A stretch of DNA of 64,000 nt from assembly GCA_934233745.1 (NCBI GenBank), contig CAKQGN010000005.1:1-64000 (forward strand), read 5' to 3'. Every line of letters begins with the position of its first letter. The first letter of the stretch is position 1. The notes beneath the pieces are model-generated. The model saw only the letters and a list, made by a program, of their open reading frames with translations. It did no database searches and was not told the origin of the DNA. The translations under genes were made by a program, and so were the position numbers. This document shows positions 16,206 through 25,352 of the stretch, piece by piece. This DNA comes from an uncultured Clostridia bacterium (GTDB lineage: Bacteria; Bacillota; Clostridia; Christensenellales; CAG-917).

Positions 16206-17642
16206 ATGAAATACGATTGTATCGTCATAGGCGGCGGTATCATCGGGACGGCGGTGCTTGACAGACTTGCCCGTCGTAAGATGAAAGTTTTGCTTCTGGA
16301 AAAGCAAGACGACGTCGCCTCTTTTTCAACGAGAGCCAACAGCGGTATCGTTCACGCAGGATACGACTGCGAGCCGGGTACGCTTAAGGCCTCTTTTAAC
16401 GTCAAAGGAAATGCGCTCACCTGGCGTGACGCAGAAGAACTTGACGTGCCGCATCTCAAATGCGGTTCTATCGTCGTTGCGGCAAAAGACCAATACGAAG
16501 GCATTGAAAAACTTGTCTCCAAAGCAAAGGCAAACGGAGTGGAGGTCGAAATTTGGGATAGAGAAAAAACTCTGTCTTTCGAGCCGCATATCTCAGACAA
16601 CATACAATACGCTTTGTATGCTCCGAGCGCGGGCATAGTGTCGCCGTATCAGCTTTGCATCGCATATGCGGACAGAGCAGTGACAAACGGAGCGGAAATA
16701 TTGCTTGAAAAAGAAGTCGTCGCAATAGCCGAAAAGGACGGGGAATATATCGTCAAAACCAAGGATTGCGAGTATGTGACAAAATATATCGTCAACTGTG
16801 CAGGCGCGCACGGCGCAAGCGTAAACGATATGTCGGGTGCGGAGCATTTCGAGACGACTTATAGGCGAGGCGACTATTTTGTGCTTGACAATACCGAGAG
16901 AAAAAACGTGAATACCGTCATTTTCCAACTTCCCACGGCGGCAGGCAAAGGAGTGTTGGTTGCTCCGACCGCGGACGGAAACGTCATATACGGTCCGACC
17001 GCTATCGACACAAACGATTCAGACGACACGGCAACCTCGCTCGATTCGCTGGATATGCTCAGAAAGAGCGTTCCGCTTTCGTATAAATGTCCTGCGTTCA
17101 ACAAGTGCATACGAGTTTATTCGGGACTGCGCACGATAATCGGTCACGATTTTGTAATAGGCGAATCCAAACTGAAAAAGAACTTTTTTATGGCAATCGG
17201 CATTTGTTCGCCGGGACTCACATCCGCTCCCGCCATTGCCGAATATATTGACGAGCAGCTTGCAATCAAGACGGGCGCGCCGTTGAAGGACGAGTATGTT
17301 GTGCATATGCCAAAGCACAAGAGATTGCTCGAACTCGACGAAAAAGAGCTGAATGCGCTTATCGATGAGGACAGTGCGTGGGGAAGAATAGTCTGCCGTT
17401 GCGAAAAGGTTACCGAAGCCGAAATAGTTGAGGCTATTCATTCGCCGCTAAAAGCGTACACGGTGGACGCCGTAAAACGTCGCACCAGAGCGGGTATGGG
17501 CAGATGTCAGGGCGGTTTCTGCGGCCCGAGAGTTATGGAAATCATTTCGAGGGAACTCAATATACCGCTCGACAAGGTGCGTAAAGGCAACGGAGAAGAT
17601 TCAAATATCGCCGTATGCAAGGTCAAGGAGGTCAAAAGATGA
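16206..17642 (+). CDS. GlpA-like FAD-dependent oxidoreductase with BFD-like [2Fe-2S] domain
   Basis: 478 residues from the ATG at 16206 (GCGGAG upstream). The N-terminus CIVIGGGIIGTAVLDRLARR is a dinucleotide-binding loop for FAD, followed by RANSGIVHAGYD, typical of the DAO/glycerol-3-phosphate dehydrogenase family. The C-terminal ~60 residues hold a BFD-like iron-sulfur domain with the cysteine pattern CRC...CQGGFC. Overlap with a GlpB-like gene and a DUF1667 gene repeats the conserved Clostridia set thought to oxidise glycerol 3-phosphate without oxygen. Neither glycerol kinase nor a facilitator is in the window, so the substrate is inferred from family only. Confidence 0.88.
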   Translation: MKYDCIVIGGGIIGTAVLDRLARRKMKVLLLEKQDDVASFSTRANSGIVHAGYDCEPGTLKASFNVKGNALTWRDAEELDVPHLKCGSIVVAAKDQYEGIEKLVSKAKANGVEVEIWDREKTLSFEPHISDNIQYALYAPSAGIVSPYQLCIAYADRAVTNGAEILLEKEVVAIAEKDGEYIVKTKDCEYVTKYIVNCAGAHGASVNDMSGAEHFETTYRRGDYFVLDNTERKNVNTVIFQLPTAAGKGVLVAPTADGNVIYGPTAIDTNDSDDTATSLDSLDMLRKSVPLSYKCPAFNKCIRVYSGLRTIIGHDFVIGESKLKKNFFMAIGICSPGLTSAPAIAEYIDEQLAIKTGAPLKDEYVVHMPKHKRLLELDEKELNALIDEDSAWGRIVCRCEKVTEAEIVEAIHSPLKAYTVDAVKRRTRAGMGRCQGGFCGPRVMEIISRELNIPLDKVRKGNGEDSNIAVCKVKEVKR

Positions 17643-18880
17643 ATACGCTTTCTTATGACGTTGTGATTATCGGCGGCGGCCCTGCGGGTATGGCGGCGGC
17701 TCTTGCGGCAAGAAAGCAGGGCGCGAAAACGCTTGTTTTGGAGCGCGACGTGCGCCTTGGCGGTATTTTGAATCAATGTATTCACCAGGGCTTCGGACTT
17801 CATTATTTCGGCGAGGAGATGACAGGCCCCGAGTATGCGGACAGATTCCGCAAAATGGTTGAGGCGCAAGACATAGACGTTATGCTCGAAAGCATGGTGC
17901 TTTCGCTTGACGAGAAAAAAGAAGTATGCGTACTCTCGCCAAGTCGGGGATATTGTCGTATAAAAGCCGGCGCGGTTGTGCTTGCTATGGGATGCAGAGA
18001 ACGCACCGCCGGCGCAATCGCTCTTCCGGGCACTCGTCCTGCCGGTATCTATACCGCAGGTATGGCGCAAAAGATTTGCAACCTTGACGGCTATCTTGTG
18101 GGCAAGGACGTCGTAATTCTGGGCAGCGGCGACATCGGGCTTATCATGGCTCGCCGCATGACAACCGAGGGTGCAAACGTCAAGCTCGTGCTTGAACTTA
18201 TGCCGTATTCGAGCGGTCTTAAACGCAATATCGTGCAATGCCTCGACGACTATAATATCCCCATAAAATACAGCCACACAATAACGAGAGTGGAAGGCAA
18301 ACCTCGTATGACGGGGCTTTGGTACGCTCCCGTAGGCGCAGACAGAAAACCCGATCTTTCAAAGGAAGAATATGTTGCTTGCGACACGCTGTTGCTGTCT
18401 GTCGGGCTTATTCCCGAAAACGATTTGCTTACGGGGACGAGCGTTGAGATGAGCAAAGTTACAAGCGGTGCCGTCGTCGATGAAAATCGCATGACAAGCG
18501 TCAACGGTATATTCTCCTGCGGCAACGTCCTGCACGTCCATGACCTTGTGGACAACGTTTCGCACGAGGCGGAAATCGCAGGCGAGAATGCGGCAAAATT
18601 TGCGCTCGGACAAATCGTAAATTCGAGCGGACAAGTGAACGTCATCGCCAAAGACGGAGTGAGATACGCACTTCCTCAACGCCTCAATAAAGGTGAAGGA
18701 AAAGTGCAGATTTTCTTCCGCGTCGGCGACGTGTACAAGAATTGCAAACTTGTCGTCGAAAACGGAGATACGGTGCTGGCAAGCAAAAAATGCATGGTGC
18801 TTGCCCCGGGCGAAATGGGCAACGTGATTATCGACAAGGCGCAGGTTTTGGGCGATGTGACAGTGAGGTTGGAAAAATGA
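17639..18880 (+). CDS. GlpB-like NAD/FAD-dependent oxidoreductase
   Basis: 413 residues; the ATG overlaps the previous stop (ATGA). Two nucleotide-binding loops are visible: VVIIGGGPAGMAAALAARKQG at the N-terminus for FAD and VVILGSGDIGLIMARRM near residue 160 for a second dinucleotide. The redox-helper motif GCRERTAGAIALPGTRPAGI and the late ATG-like segment GIFSCGNVLHVHDLVD complete the class II pyridine nucleotide-disulfide reductase-like fold. It should pass electrons between the GlpA-like subunit and an acceptor, with the DUF1667 protein as third partner. Confidence 0.86.
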   Translation: MNTLSYDVVIIGGGPAGMAAALAARKQGAKTLVLERDVRLGGILNQCIHQGFGLHYFGEEMTGPEYADRFRKMVEAQDIDVMLESMVLSLDEKKEVCVLSPSRGYCRIKAGAVVLAMGCRERTAGAIALPGTRPAGIYTAGMAQKICNLDGYLVGKDVVILGSGDIGLIMARRMTTEGANVKLVLELMPYSSGLKRNIVQCLDDYNIPIKYSHTITRVEGKPRMTGLWYAPVGADRKPDLSKEEYVACDTLLLSVGLIPENDLLTGTSVEMSKVTSGAVVDENRMTSVNGIFSCGNVLHVHDLVDNVSHEAEIAGENAAKFALGQIVNSSGQVNVIAKDGVRYALPQRLNKGEGKVQIFFRVGDVYKNCKLVVENGDTVLASKKCMVLAPGEMGNVIIDKAQVLGDVTVRLEK

Positions 18881-19215
18881 ATACGATTTGTATAATGTGC
18901 CCTATGGGCTGTCCTCTCACCATTGAGGAAGTGAACGGCGAAGTCGTGGTTTCGGGCAACACTTGCAAGAGGGGAGCTATGTACGGAAAAGAAGAGTACA
19001 CGCACCCCAAAAGATGCGTCACCACCTTGGTGAATATGAAATCCGGCGGCGTCGCTTCATGCAAAACATCGACCACGATTCCGAAAGAAAGGATTTTTGA
19101 CGTTGTCGGATATATCGGTACGCTCAAAGTCGACGACGATGTAAAAATCGGCGATGTCGTGGCAAAGGACATTCTCGGTTTGGGAGCGGACGTAGTTATC
19201 ACCGGAAGAAAATAG
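18877..19215 (+). CDS. DUF1667 protein, GlpA/GlpB partner
   Basis: 112 residues; the start overlaps the preceding stop as ATGA, the third gene in a row coupled this way. The N-terminus MNTICIMCPMGCPLTIEEV has the family's CxxCPxGC motif, and another Cys lies in SGNTCKRGAMYG; these probably bind an iron-sulfur cluster. The remainder (VVDDVKIGDVV-type region) is a small beta domain. The family occurs almost always next to GlpA/GlpB-like oxidoreductases in Clostridia. It replaces the GlpC role in electron transfer; that role is inference. Confidence 0.88.
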   Translation: MNTICIMCPMGCPLTIEEVNGEVVVSGNTCKRGAMYGKEEYTHPKRCVTTLVNMKSGGVASCKTSTTIPKERIFDVVGYIGTLKVDDDVKIGDVVAKDILGLGADVVITGRK

Positions 19216-19221
19216 TTTGCA

Positions 19222-19280
19222 CAACACGGGCTTTATTTTGCAAAAACGCACAAATAAAACCCGTGTTGAGTTGCTTTTTT
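19222..19280 (+). terminator. Terminator of the ppa-glp-like operon
   Basis: Long arms CAACACGGGCTTTATTT and AAATAAAACCCGTGTTG (one mismatch), followed by a seven-T run at about 19274-19280. Confidence 0.82.
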
Positions 19281-19340
19281 TAGATGTTTTGAAATAAGTA
19301 TTTGATTTGTTTCAATCGAAAATACGCAAAAGAGGGAGTT

Positions 19341-20888
19341 ATGAGGCTGAGAGGGAAACGCATATTCAATTATAGACCTATGCTGTTTTTCGCCTTGTCA
19401 ATGGTGTTTGGCATCATACTTTCCGAAGCACTTTACGGCGAGAGCGTGTGGTGGTACGTTGCGTTGTTTTTGATTTTTGTCGCGGTCGCCGTTTGTGTTT
19501 CGATTGTCAAAAAATCCCGAAAACTATTTTATATTCCGCTTGCGGTGATTGTAGGATTCGTAGCGATGACGGCTGTAAATCTTCAATACAATTCGGTCGA
19601 TTTGAAAAATTATTCGGGCAACATAACCGCAAAAGTCAACGGCGAAATCGTGTACAACGGCAACTATTACGCCTTTGACGCGAAGGATATTTCGGTTGAC
19701 GGCAGGCAAATCAAATACGAAGCGAGAGTGTATGCTTACATCGATGACTTGGATTTTTCGGTCGGCGATATCGTGAGCATTTATGGCAAGTTGCGCTACT
19801 ATTCCCGTGAAAAATTCGACAACTATTATCCTCGAAAAGTATCGGGCGGTCAGAGATATTCGATGACTGCTTATGAAGTGAGCAAAATATCGGACGGCAC
19901 GCTCGGTTTTCCCGAAAATATTCAAGTGCGTATAAAGAGGATTTTGCATGAAAACCTGGATGACAAAACCGCGTCTATCGTGCAGGCATTGGTACTCGGA
20001 GATAAATCGGGCATTGATTCGGGCATGTACGACGATGTCAAGTCAAGCGGACTTGCTCACGTGCTTGCCGTAAGCGGTTTGCACGTTTCAACGCTTGCAA
20101 CGGCAATATATTTTGTGCTTAAAAAACTCAAAGTCAACCCGAAAATAGGATTCGGAATCGTGCTTGTTTGCACGTTTTTGTACTCGATGCTTTGTTCATT
20201 TACGACATCATCGTTGCGAGCGGTGATAATGAGCGGAGTATATATGTTTTCATCGGCGTTTTCAAAGAAAAAAGACGATGTGTCATCGCTTTCGCTTGCC
20301 GCGATCGTCATATTGGCGGTGCGTCCGGCAGATTTATTCGATGTCGGATTTTTGCTGTCTTTTGCATCGGTTGCGGGCATATTCCTCTTTGACAGGTCGT
20401 TTGAAAAAGTCGGACTTAAAATTGTAGAAAAAGTCAGTCCCAAGCGTAAAATCGGGACGAAATTTGCAAAAGTATGCGCGCTTTCACTTTCGACAAACTT
20501 GTTTACTTATCCGTTTGTGGCATACTTTTTCGGGGAAGTGCCGACGCTTTTTGTACTGTCGAATTTCATTGTTCTGCCATATATCATGATGTTTTACGTG
20601 CTTGCTCTCGTGATGACTTTTCTTGCGACGGTTACGGGATTCGGTGCCATTGTGATGCCGCTCAAATTTTTACTCGTTCCGTTCAGATTGTTTGTCGGAA
20701 TCGTTGGCAGCGTGAGCTTTGCGACGGTTTCGGTTGCGGCAAACGTTTTTACGGTTGTAACCCTTGTATGTGTTATGGTTTTTGCGTCGAGATTTGTGTT
20801 TATTGACAGAATAAAAAAGACAAGAGGCGCATGTATTATGATTTGTATAGGTATGCTTTTGCGCTCCTTGCTGGTTGCGCTAACGTGA
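19341..20888 (+). CDS. comEC: ComEC/Rec2-type DNA uptake channel lacking the hydrolase domain
   Basis: 515 residues; AGAGGGAG lies just before the ATG. Residues ~10-80 are hydrophobic helices, followed by an OB-like DUF4131 segment (NITAKVNGEIVYNGNYYAFDAKD). The Competence domain begins near residue 200 with VQALVLGDKSGID and SSGLAHVLAVSGLHVSTLA, the family's most conserved stretch, followed by about eight membrane helices. Full-length ComEC is usually 700-800 residues, with a C-terminal metallo-beta-lactamase-like nuclease domain; here the protein stops after the last helix. Either the nuclease is encoded elsewhere or the protein has a reduced role. No other competence gene is in the window. 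Confidence 0.85.
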   Translation: MRLRGKRIFNYRPMLFFALSMVFGIILSEALYGESVWWYVALFLIFVAVAVCVSIVKKSRKLFYIPLAVIVGFVAMTAVNLQYNSVDLKNYSGNITAKVNGEIVYNGNYYAFDAKDISVDGRQIKYEARVYAYIDDLDFSVGDIVSIYGKLRYYSREKFDNYYPRKVSGGQRYSMTAYEVSKISDGTLGFPENIQVRIKRILHENLDDKTASIVQALVLGDKSGIDSGMYDDVKSSGLAHVLAVSGLHVSTLATAIYFVLKKLKVNPKIGFGIVLVCTFLYSMLCSFTTSSLRAVIMSGVYMFSSAFSKKKDDVSSLSLAAIVILAVRPADLFDVGFLLSFASVAGIFLFDRSFEKVGLKIVEKVSPKRKIGTKFAKVCALSLSTNLFTYPFVAYFFGEVPTLFVLSNFIVLPYIMMFYVLALVMTFLATVTGFGAIVMPLKFLLVPFRLFVGIVGSVSFATVSVAANVFTVVTLVCVMVFASRFVFIDRIKKTRGACIMICIGMLLRSLLVALT

Positions 20889-21046
20889 CGGTGTTTGTAA
20901 AAAATGCCGTTCGGGATATATTTTAGTTGTTTTTTTGCATATTTTAATAGTGTATATCCGTTTGAAAATTTGCTTTTGCGTCATTTTTTGACTTCAAAAG
21001 GCGGGTTTTGATATAAAAAAACAAAAATGTATTGCGCACACGCACA

Positions 21047-21075
21047 TTGTGTGTTAAGATAATTATGTTTATAAT
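21047..21075 (+). promoter_or_regulatory. Promoter of the Glu/Pro-rich membrane protein
   Basis: TTGTGT, 17 bp, then TATAAT, with AAGGGAG and ATG following about 25 bp later. Confidence 0.75.
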
Positions 21076-21099
21076 ACTCTGATAAGGGAGTGGAAAACT

Positions 21100-22278
21100 A
21101 TGACTGATTTCAAACTCGGCCCGATTGAAGGAGCCGCCGCGGTGATCGTTCTTGTCGTTTGCATTATTGCAGCGGTTGCTCTTGTTGCGGTTTTGATTGT
21201 CAACATCATCAAATCTGTTAAAGAACGCAACGACCAAAAAGAAGATCAAGCCGAAAACGAGTTTTTTGCCGAATACGGCGTTAGCGGCGAGGAATTGCGC
21301 CTGAATCAAAAGATTGCTCAAAAGCGTCAGGAACTTTTCGGACTTATGCGAAAGAAATTCCGCAAAGCCAAAGATGAACAACCTGCTGCACAATCCGAAG
21401 AACCGTCTCGACAAGAAGAGCCTGCTCCGATTGAAGAACCTGCTCCCGTTGAAGAGACCGTTGCTTGCGAACCGATACAGGAAGAACCTGTTGCCGAGCC
21501 TGTTCAAGAAGAAGTCAAAGAGGAGCCCAAAGAAGAGCCCGCTCCCGAACCTGCTCCCGAATCGGTAAAAGAAGAGGTTAAGGAAGAGCCTGCTCCGATC
21601 GAAGAGCCGACACCACAGGAAGAACCTGTCGAAGAAGAGAAAAAACAGGGCGTCGACAAGCCTGCAACAAAGAAAGTCGTCAAAAAGAAACCTGACGATT
21701 GGTCGAAGTATGACGGAACTTATGAGGGATATTATTACGATCCCGAAGACGCTTGCTATTATGAGGGTACGCCTTCTGCGGCTCTTGCAAAGAAACTTGC
21801 CGCAAAAGAAGCCGAACTGGAAGCTCTCAACGCAAACAAGGACAAAAAAGTCGTCATCAAAAAGGTCGCGCCTCCGTTTGCCGCACTCAAGACTCCGAAG
21901 AACAAACGCAATACGCCAAAGTCCGTCGACGGTTTTGACGAATCGATTATTTACGGCAAGTATGTCATCGAACATGTCGACAAAGAGGACGGCACTCAAG
22001 AGTGGTTCTACACTCTCTATGACGCAAGCGGCAACAATATTTACGAAAGCTCGAACTACTCGACGCAAGAATATTGCGAGCGCGCAATCAATCGTTTCAA
22101 ATCGCACGCAATCATCGGCACTTACACAATCGAGGCTGCCGACGGCAAATTCTTCTTTGTGCTAAAACGCAAGACCTATGTGCATAAGGGCTCTCCTCAA
22201 AACACCTTTGAAGCTGCAAACAACCATATGAGAGAGATAAAGAACTTTGCGCAAACGGATATTGTAAGAGTTCAATAA
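21100..22278 (+). CDS. Membrane-anchored protein with Glu/Pro linker and tandem DUF1508-like repeats
   Basis: 392 residues. One transmembrane helix lies at ~13-38 (AAAVIVLVVCIIAAVALVAV). A charged helical stretch (NQKIAQKRQELFGLMRKKF) follows. Residues ~105-195 are a low-complexity linker of EEPAPIEEP-type repeats. A Tyr-rich segment (YDGTYEGYYYDPEDACYYEG) precedes a Lys-rich region. The C-terminus has two related ~45-residue units, GKYVIEHV...EYCERAINRFK and GTYTIEAADGKFFFVLKRK, which resemble DUF1508/YegP modules. With the helix first, the bulk is probably cytoplasmic. The function is unknown. It has its own promoter and terminator. Confidence 0.7.
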   Translation: MTDFKLGPIEGAAAVIVLVVCIIAAVALVAVLIVNIIKSVKERNDQKEDQAENEFFAEYGVSGEELRLNQKIAQKRQELFGLMRKKFRKAKDEQPAAQSEEPSRQEEPAPIEEPAPVEETVACEPIQEEPVAEPVQEEVKEEPKEEPAPEPAPESVKEEVKEEPAPIEEPTPQEEPVEEEKKQGVDKPATKKVVKKKPDDWSKYDGTYEGYYYDPEDACYYEGTPSAALAKKLAAKEAELEALNANKDKKVVIKKVAPPFAALKTPKNKRNTPKSVDGFDESIIYGKYVIEHVDKEDGTQEWFYTLYDASGNNIYESSNYSTQEYCERAINRFKSHAIIGTYTIEAADGKFFFVLKRKTYVHKGSPQNTFEAANNHMREIKNFAQTDIVRVQ

Positions 22279-22285
22279 CACACAA

Positions 22286-22315
22286 GGCGCAACGGGCAAT
22301 CCGTTGCGCTTTTTG
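22286..22315 (+). terminator. Terminator of the Glu/Pro-rich protein gene
   Basis: Stem AGGCGCAACGG/CCGTTGCGCT with a GCAAT loop, followed by TTTTT. Confidence 0.88.
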
Positions 22316-22335
22316 AAAACCGAATATTTCAAGGT

Positions 22336-22944
22336 ATGTATATGGATTTTTCTATTCTCAAAAGCAATCTCGAAAAACACGGATTTATCGTGACCTACTT
22401 CGATTGCTCGCAGGACGCTTGCGATTATCTCGACAAACAAATCGACGGCAAGAGCGTCGGCTTCGGCGGAAGCGTTACGCTCGACCGGATCGGTGTCCTG
22501 AAACGACTTGAAACACACAATAAGGTTTTGTATAGATTTGACAATCCTGACAAAAAAACACCCCTCGAGGTGATGAAAGACGCGCTCACCGCCGATGTTT
22601 TTCTCACAAGCGCCAACGGCGTTGCCCAAACAGGCGAAATAATAAATATCGACGGCAATTGCAACAGGGTTGCAGGGGAGTTGTACGGACACGAGAAAGT
22701 GTACATTATTGTCGGCAAAAACAAAATTGCCCCCGATTTTGACAAGGCTTTGTGGCGCGCACGCAATATTGCCGCACCAAAAAACGCCATGCGCCTCAAC
22801 AAACATACGCCTTGCACCGTGGACGGAGTGTGCCACGATTGTTCGAGCCCCGAGCGCATCTGCAAAGGACTTGTTGTGCTTTGGCGCAAACCGACCAACT
22901 GCCCGTATGAAATTGTTGTTATAAACGAGGATTTAGGGTATTGA
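22336..22944 (+). CDS. LUD-domain protein (LutC/YkgG-like)
   Basis: 202 residues. The LUD fold is seen in KSVGFGGSVTLDRIGV near residue 37, ADVFLTSANGVAQTGEIINIDG near 93, NRVAGELYGHEKVYIIVGKNKI near 113, and a C-terminal cysteine group (TVDGVCHDCSSPERIC). Relatives include LutC of L-lactate utilisation, but stand-alone LUD proteins of this size are common in Clostridia without LutAB. AAGG lies close to two tandem ATGs (22336 and 22342); either may be used. No lactate genes are adjacent, so the role is uncertain. Confidence 0.82.
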   Translation: MYMDFSILKSNLEKHGFIVTYFDCSQDACDYLDKQIDGKSVGFGGSVTLDRIGVLKRLETHNKVLYRFDNPDKKTPLEVMKDALTADVFLTSANGVAQTGEIINIDGNCNRVAGELYGHEKVYIIVGKNKIAPDFDKALWRARNIAAPKNAMRLNKHTPCTVDGVCHDCSSPERICKGLVVLWRKPTNCPYEIVVINEDLGY

Positions 22945-22968
22945 GAAAAAGAAGGATCGAGTTATACT

Positions 22969-24084
22969 ATGGATGAAGTTCTTTTACAACGCAGTGTCGA
23001 GCCGAGTTCCGATACTGCGGGCGGAGCCTTGCCTCAACCCACTCAAACAACGCGCAACGGATATGCCGATTTTGTCAAGTTTGTCGTAATTTTTTGCGTT
23101 GTATGGGCGCATGCGGTTCAACACGGCACAAGCGGCTACAACATTTCTGCAAACCCCGTTTTCAAGTTTATATACGGCTTTCACATGCCGCTTTTTGCGC
23201 TTATAAGCGGTTGGTTCTTTTTTTACAGCGCAAACAAGTACACTTTGAAGGAAATATTCAAAAAGAAGTGCTTGTCAATGGCAGTTGCGATCATAGGCGG
23301 AAACTTTCTGTATTGGGTGGTGTGGGTTGTCACAGAGATTATTCGCACCGGTGACGTGACGTTGTTTGTCAATGGCGGGTGGATAAACCAGCTGTTTAAT
23401 CTATGGTTTTTGTGGGCGATTATGCTTGCGATGGCATTTGTTGGCTTTGCATACACCAAAGTTAAAAACAAATGGCTTGCGTTTTTGGCGATGATTGTTG
23501 CAATTCCTTTGTTTTTTGTGTTCCCAAATTCGGTGAGTAACATCTTTGTCTATCCGTTCTTCCTTATCGGCTTTTACGCTTGCAAATACAAGGATGCGTT
23601 GAAGAAAATCGCGCCGTTGCGCTTTTTGTCGATTGTTCTGTATCCGTTGCTTATTGCGTTTTATGGCGACAACTACTACATAGATGTTGCGGGGCTGTGG
23701 GGGACGGATTATACACCGTTTCAATATATGCACATCTCATCGTATAGATTTGTGACGGGGCTTGTCGGGTGCATATTTGCCTTGACGTTGTTGAAGGGGA
23801 TACACAACCTTATAAATGACACCAAAATATGCAAACTGTTTGAAAAAGTCGGCACAAAAAGCCTGCAAATCTACGTTATACAAGCAATTGCGTTCTATCT
23901 TGAAAAGGTTGTGGTTGATGATGTGTTGTCAAAAACGGGCTATTGCGAATATATTAATTCCCATTGGCAACTGCACAGTTTTGTGTTTTCCTTTGCGTTT
24001 TCGATATTCCTTATGATCGTGATATATTGGTTGACAAAACTCTTTTACAAGATAAAAATAGGCAAATTTATATTTGGTCGGTGA
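22969..24084 (+). CDS. Acyltransferase-3 family integral membrane protein
   Basis: 371 residues with about ten hydrophobic helices. The N-terminal signature is YADFVKFVVIFCVVWAHAVQH, with the conserved His of the OafA/WecH family, followed by FIYGFHMPLFALISGWFFFY, a second conserved motif. Such proteins transfer acyl groups to sugars or peptidoglycan at the membrane. A ~25-residue hydrophilic N-terminus precedes the first helix. Cell-surface polysaccharide modification is likely; no glycosyltransferase lies beside it. Confidence 0.88.
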   Translation: MDEVLLQRSVEPSSDTAGGALPQPTQTTRNGYADFVKFVVIFCVVWAHAVQHGTSGYNISANPVFKFIYGFHMPLFALISGWFFFYSANKYTLKEIFKKKCLSMAVAIIGGNFLYWVVWVVTEIIRTGDVTLFVNGGWINQLFNLWFLWAIMLAMAFVGFAYTKVKNKWLAFLAMIVAIPLFFVFPNSVSNIFVYPFFLIGFYACKYKDALKKIAPLRFLSIVLYPLLIAFYGDNYYIDVAGLWGTDYTPFQYMHISSYRFVTGLVGCIFALTLLKGIHNLINDTKICKLFEKVGTKSLQIYVIQAIAFYLEKVVVDDVLSKTGYCEYINSHWQLHSFVFSFAFSIFLMIVIYWLTKLFYKIKIGKFIFGR

Positions 24085-24261
24085 CGAATAAAAAAACACG
24101 TGTGTTTTGAAATTTGCCACGAACAAACTTGATTGTTATAAAGCTAGGCATCATCAAAAGCGCGACTGCATTTTTTTGCTTTTCGGACGGGCATACGAGA
24201 GTTGCATCGCAATCTTTATTGGTTCATCGATTTGTTGTCCTGTGAAATGTTTTTAAATATA

Positions 24262-24303
24262 AAAATAGCACCTATCGCAATTTCTTGATAGGTGCTATTT
24301 TCT
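24262..24303 (-). terminator. Terminator of the GGGtGRT/Fe-S scaffold operon
   Basis: Stem AATAGCACCTATC/GATAGGTGCTATT with a ten-base loop. On the minus strand it is followed by TTTTTA. The rest of 24085-24332 shows no gene. Confidence 0.85.
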
Positions 24304-24332
24304 TCAAAATGCTGCTGTTTAGTAGGTTTTTC

Positions 24333-25337
24333 TTACTTTGTCAAACCCTCTTGGACTGCTACCGCGCAAGCGACCGAAGCACCAACCATCGGGTTATTTC
24401 CCATGCCGATAAGTCCCATCATTTCAACGTGTGCGGGAACGGATGATGAACCTGCAAATTGTGCGTCGGAGTGCATTCTGCCCATCGTATCGGTCATGCC
24501 GTAGGACGCAGGACCTGCCGCCATATTGTCGGGGTGGAGAGTACGACCGGTGCCGCCGCCGGATGCAACGGAGAAGTATTTTTTGCCGTTGTCAACGCAC
24601 CATTTTTTGTAAGTGCCTGCGACGGGGTGTTGGAAACGAGTGGGGTTGGTGGAGTTGCCTGTGATGGAAACGTCCACGTCTTCAAGGCGCATGATTGCAA
24701 CGCCTTCTGTGACGTCATCGCAGCCGTAAACTCTGACCGCGGCGCGCTCGCCGTTGGAGTATGCTGTTTCCTTGACAACTTTTACTTCACCTGCAAAGTA
24801 GTCCATCTTGGTTTGAACATAGGTGAAACCGTTGATGCGTGATATGATGAATGCCGCGTCTTTGCCAAGTCCGTTGAGGATGACTTTGAGGGGAGTTTTT
24901 CTGACTTTGTTTGCGGTTCTTGCAATGCCGATTGCGCCTTCTGCGGCGGCGAAAGATTCGTGACCGGCGAGGAAAGCAAAGCACTTTGTGCTTTCTCTGA
25001 GGAGCATTGCTGCGAGATTGCCGTGTCCGAGACCGACCTTACGTTGCTCGGCAACAGAGCCCGGAATGCAGAACGATTGCAAGCCTTCGCCGATTGCTTC
25101 TGCCGCGTCGGCAGCGTTTACGCAATTCTTTTTGATTGCGATTGCGCAACCCACGGTGTATGCCCAAACCGCATTTTCAAAGCAAATGGGTTGAATGCCT
25201 TTGACGATTGCATTGCAGTCTACGCCTTTTTCGAGGCAGATTGCTCTTGCTTGTTCGAGGTCTTTGATACCGTATTGAGCAAGAACGCCGTTGATTTTGT
25301 CTATTCTTCTTTCATAACCTTCAAATGTTACACTCAT
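24333..25337 (-). CDS. GGGtGRT protein
   Basis: 334 residues. It contains the name-giving SVASGGGTGRTLHPDNMAAG segment near residue 257, and a conserved ending AHVEMMGLIGMGNNPMVGAS. The family is of unknown biochemical role but is nearly always encoded next to a NifU-like Fe-S scaffold in anaerobic bacteria, as here (15-bp gap, upstream gene). CGGAGG precedes the ATG. There are many small residues and no membrane segment, so it is soluble. Co-occurrence implies work on iron-sulfur clusters or a redox cofactor. Confidence 0.92.
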   Translation of the reverse strand: MSVTFEGYERRIDKINGVLAQYGIKDLEQARAICLEKGVDCNAIVKGIQPICFENAVWAYTVGCAIAIKKNCVNAADAAEAIGEGLQSFCIPGSVAEQRKVGLGHGNLAAMLLRESTKCFAFLAGHESFAAAEGAIGIARTANKVRKTPLKVILNGLGKDAAFIISRINGFTYVQTKMDYFAGEVKVVKETAYSNGERAAVRVYGCDDVTEGVAIMRLEDVDVSITGNSTNPTRFQHPVAGTYKKWCVDNGKKYFSVASGGGTGRTLHPDNMAAGPASYGMTDTMGRMHSDAQFAGSSSVPAHVEMMGLIGMGNNPMVGASVACAVAVQEGLTK

Positions 25338-25352
25338 TGTTTCGTCCTCCGA

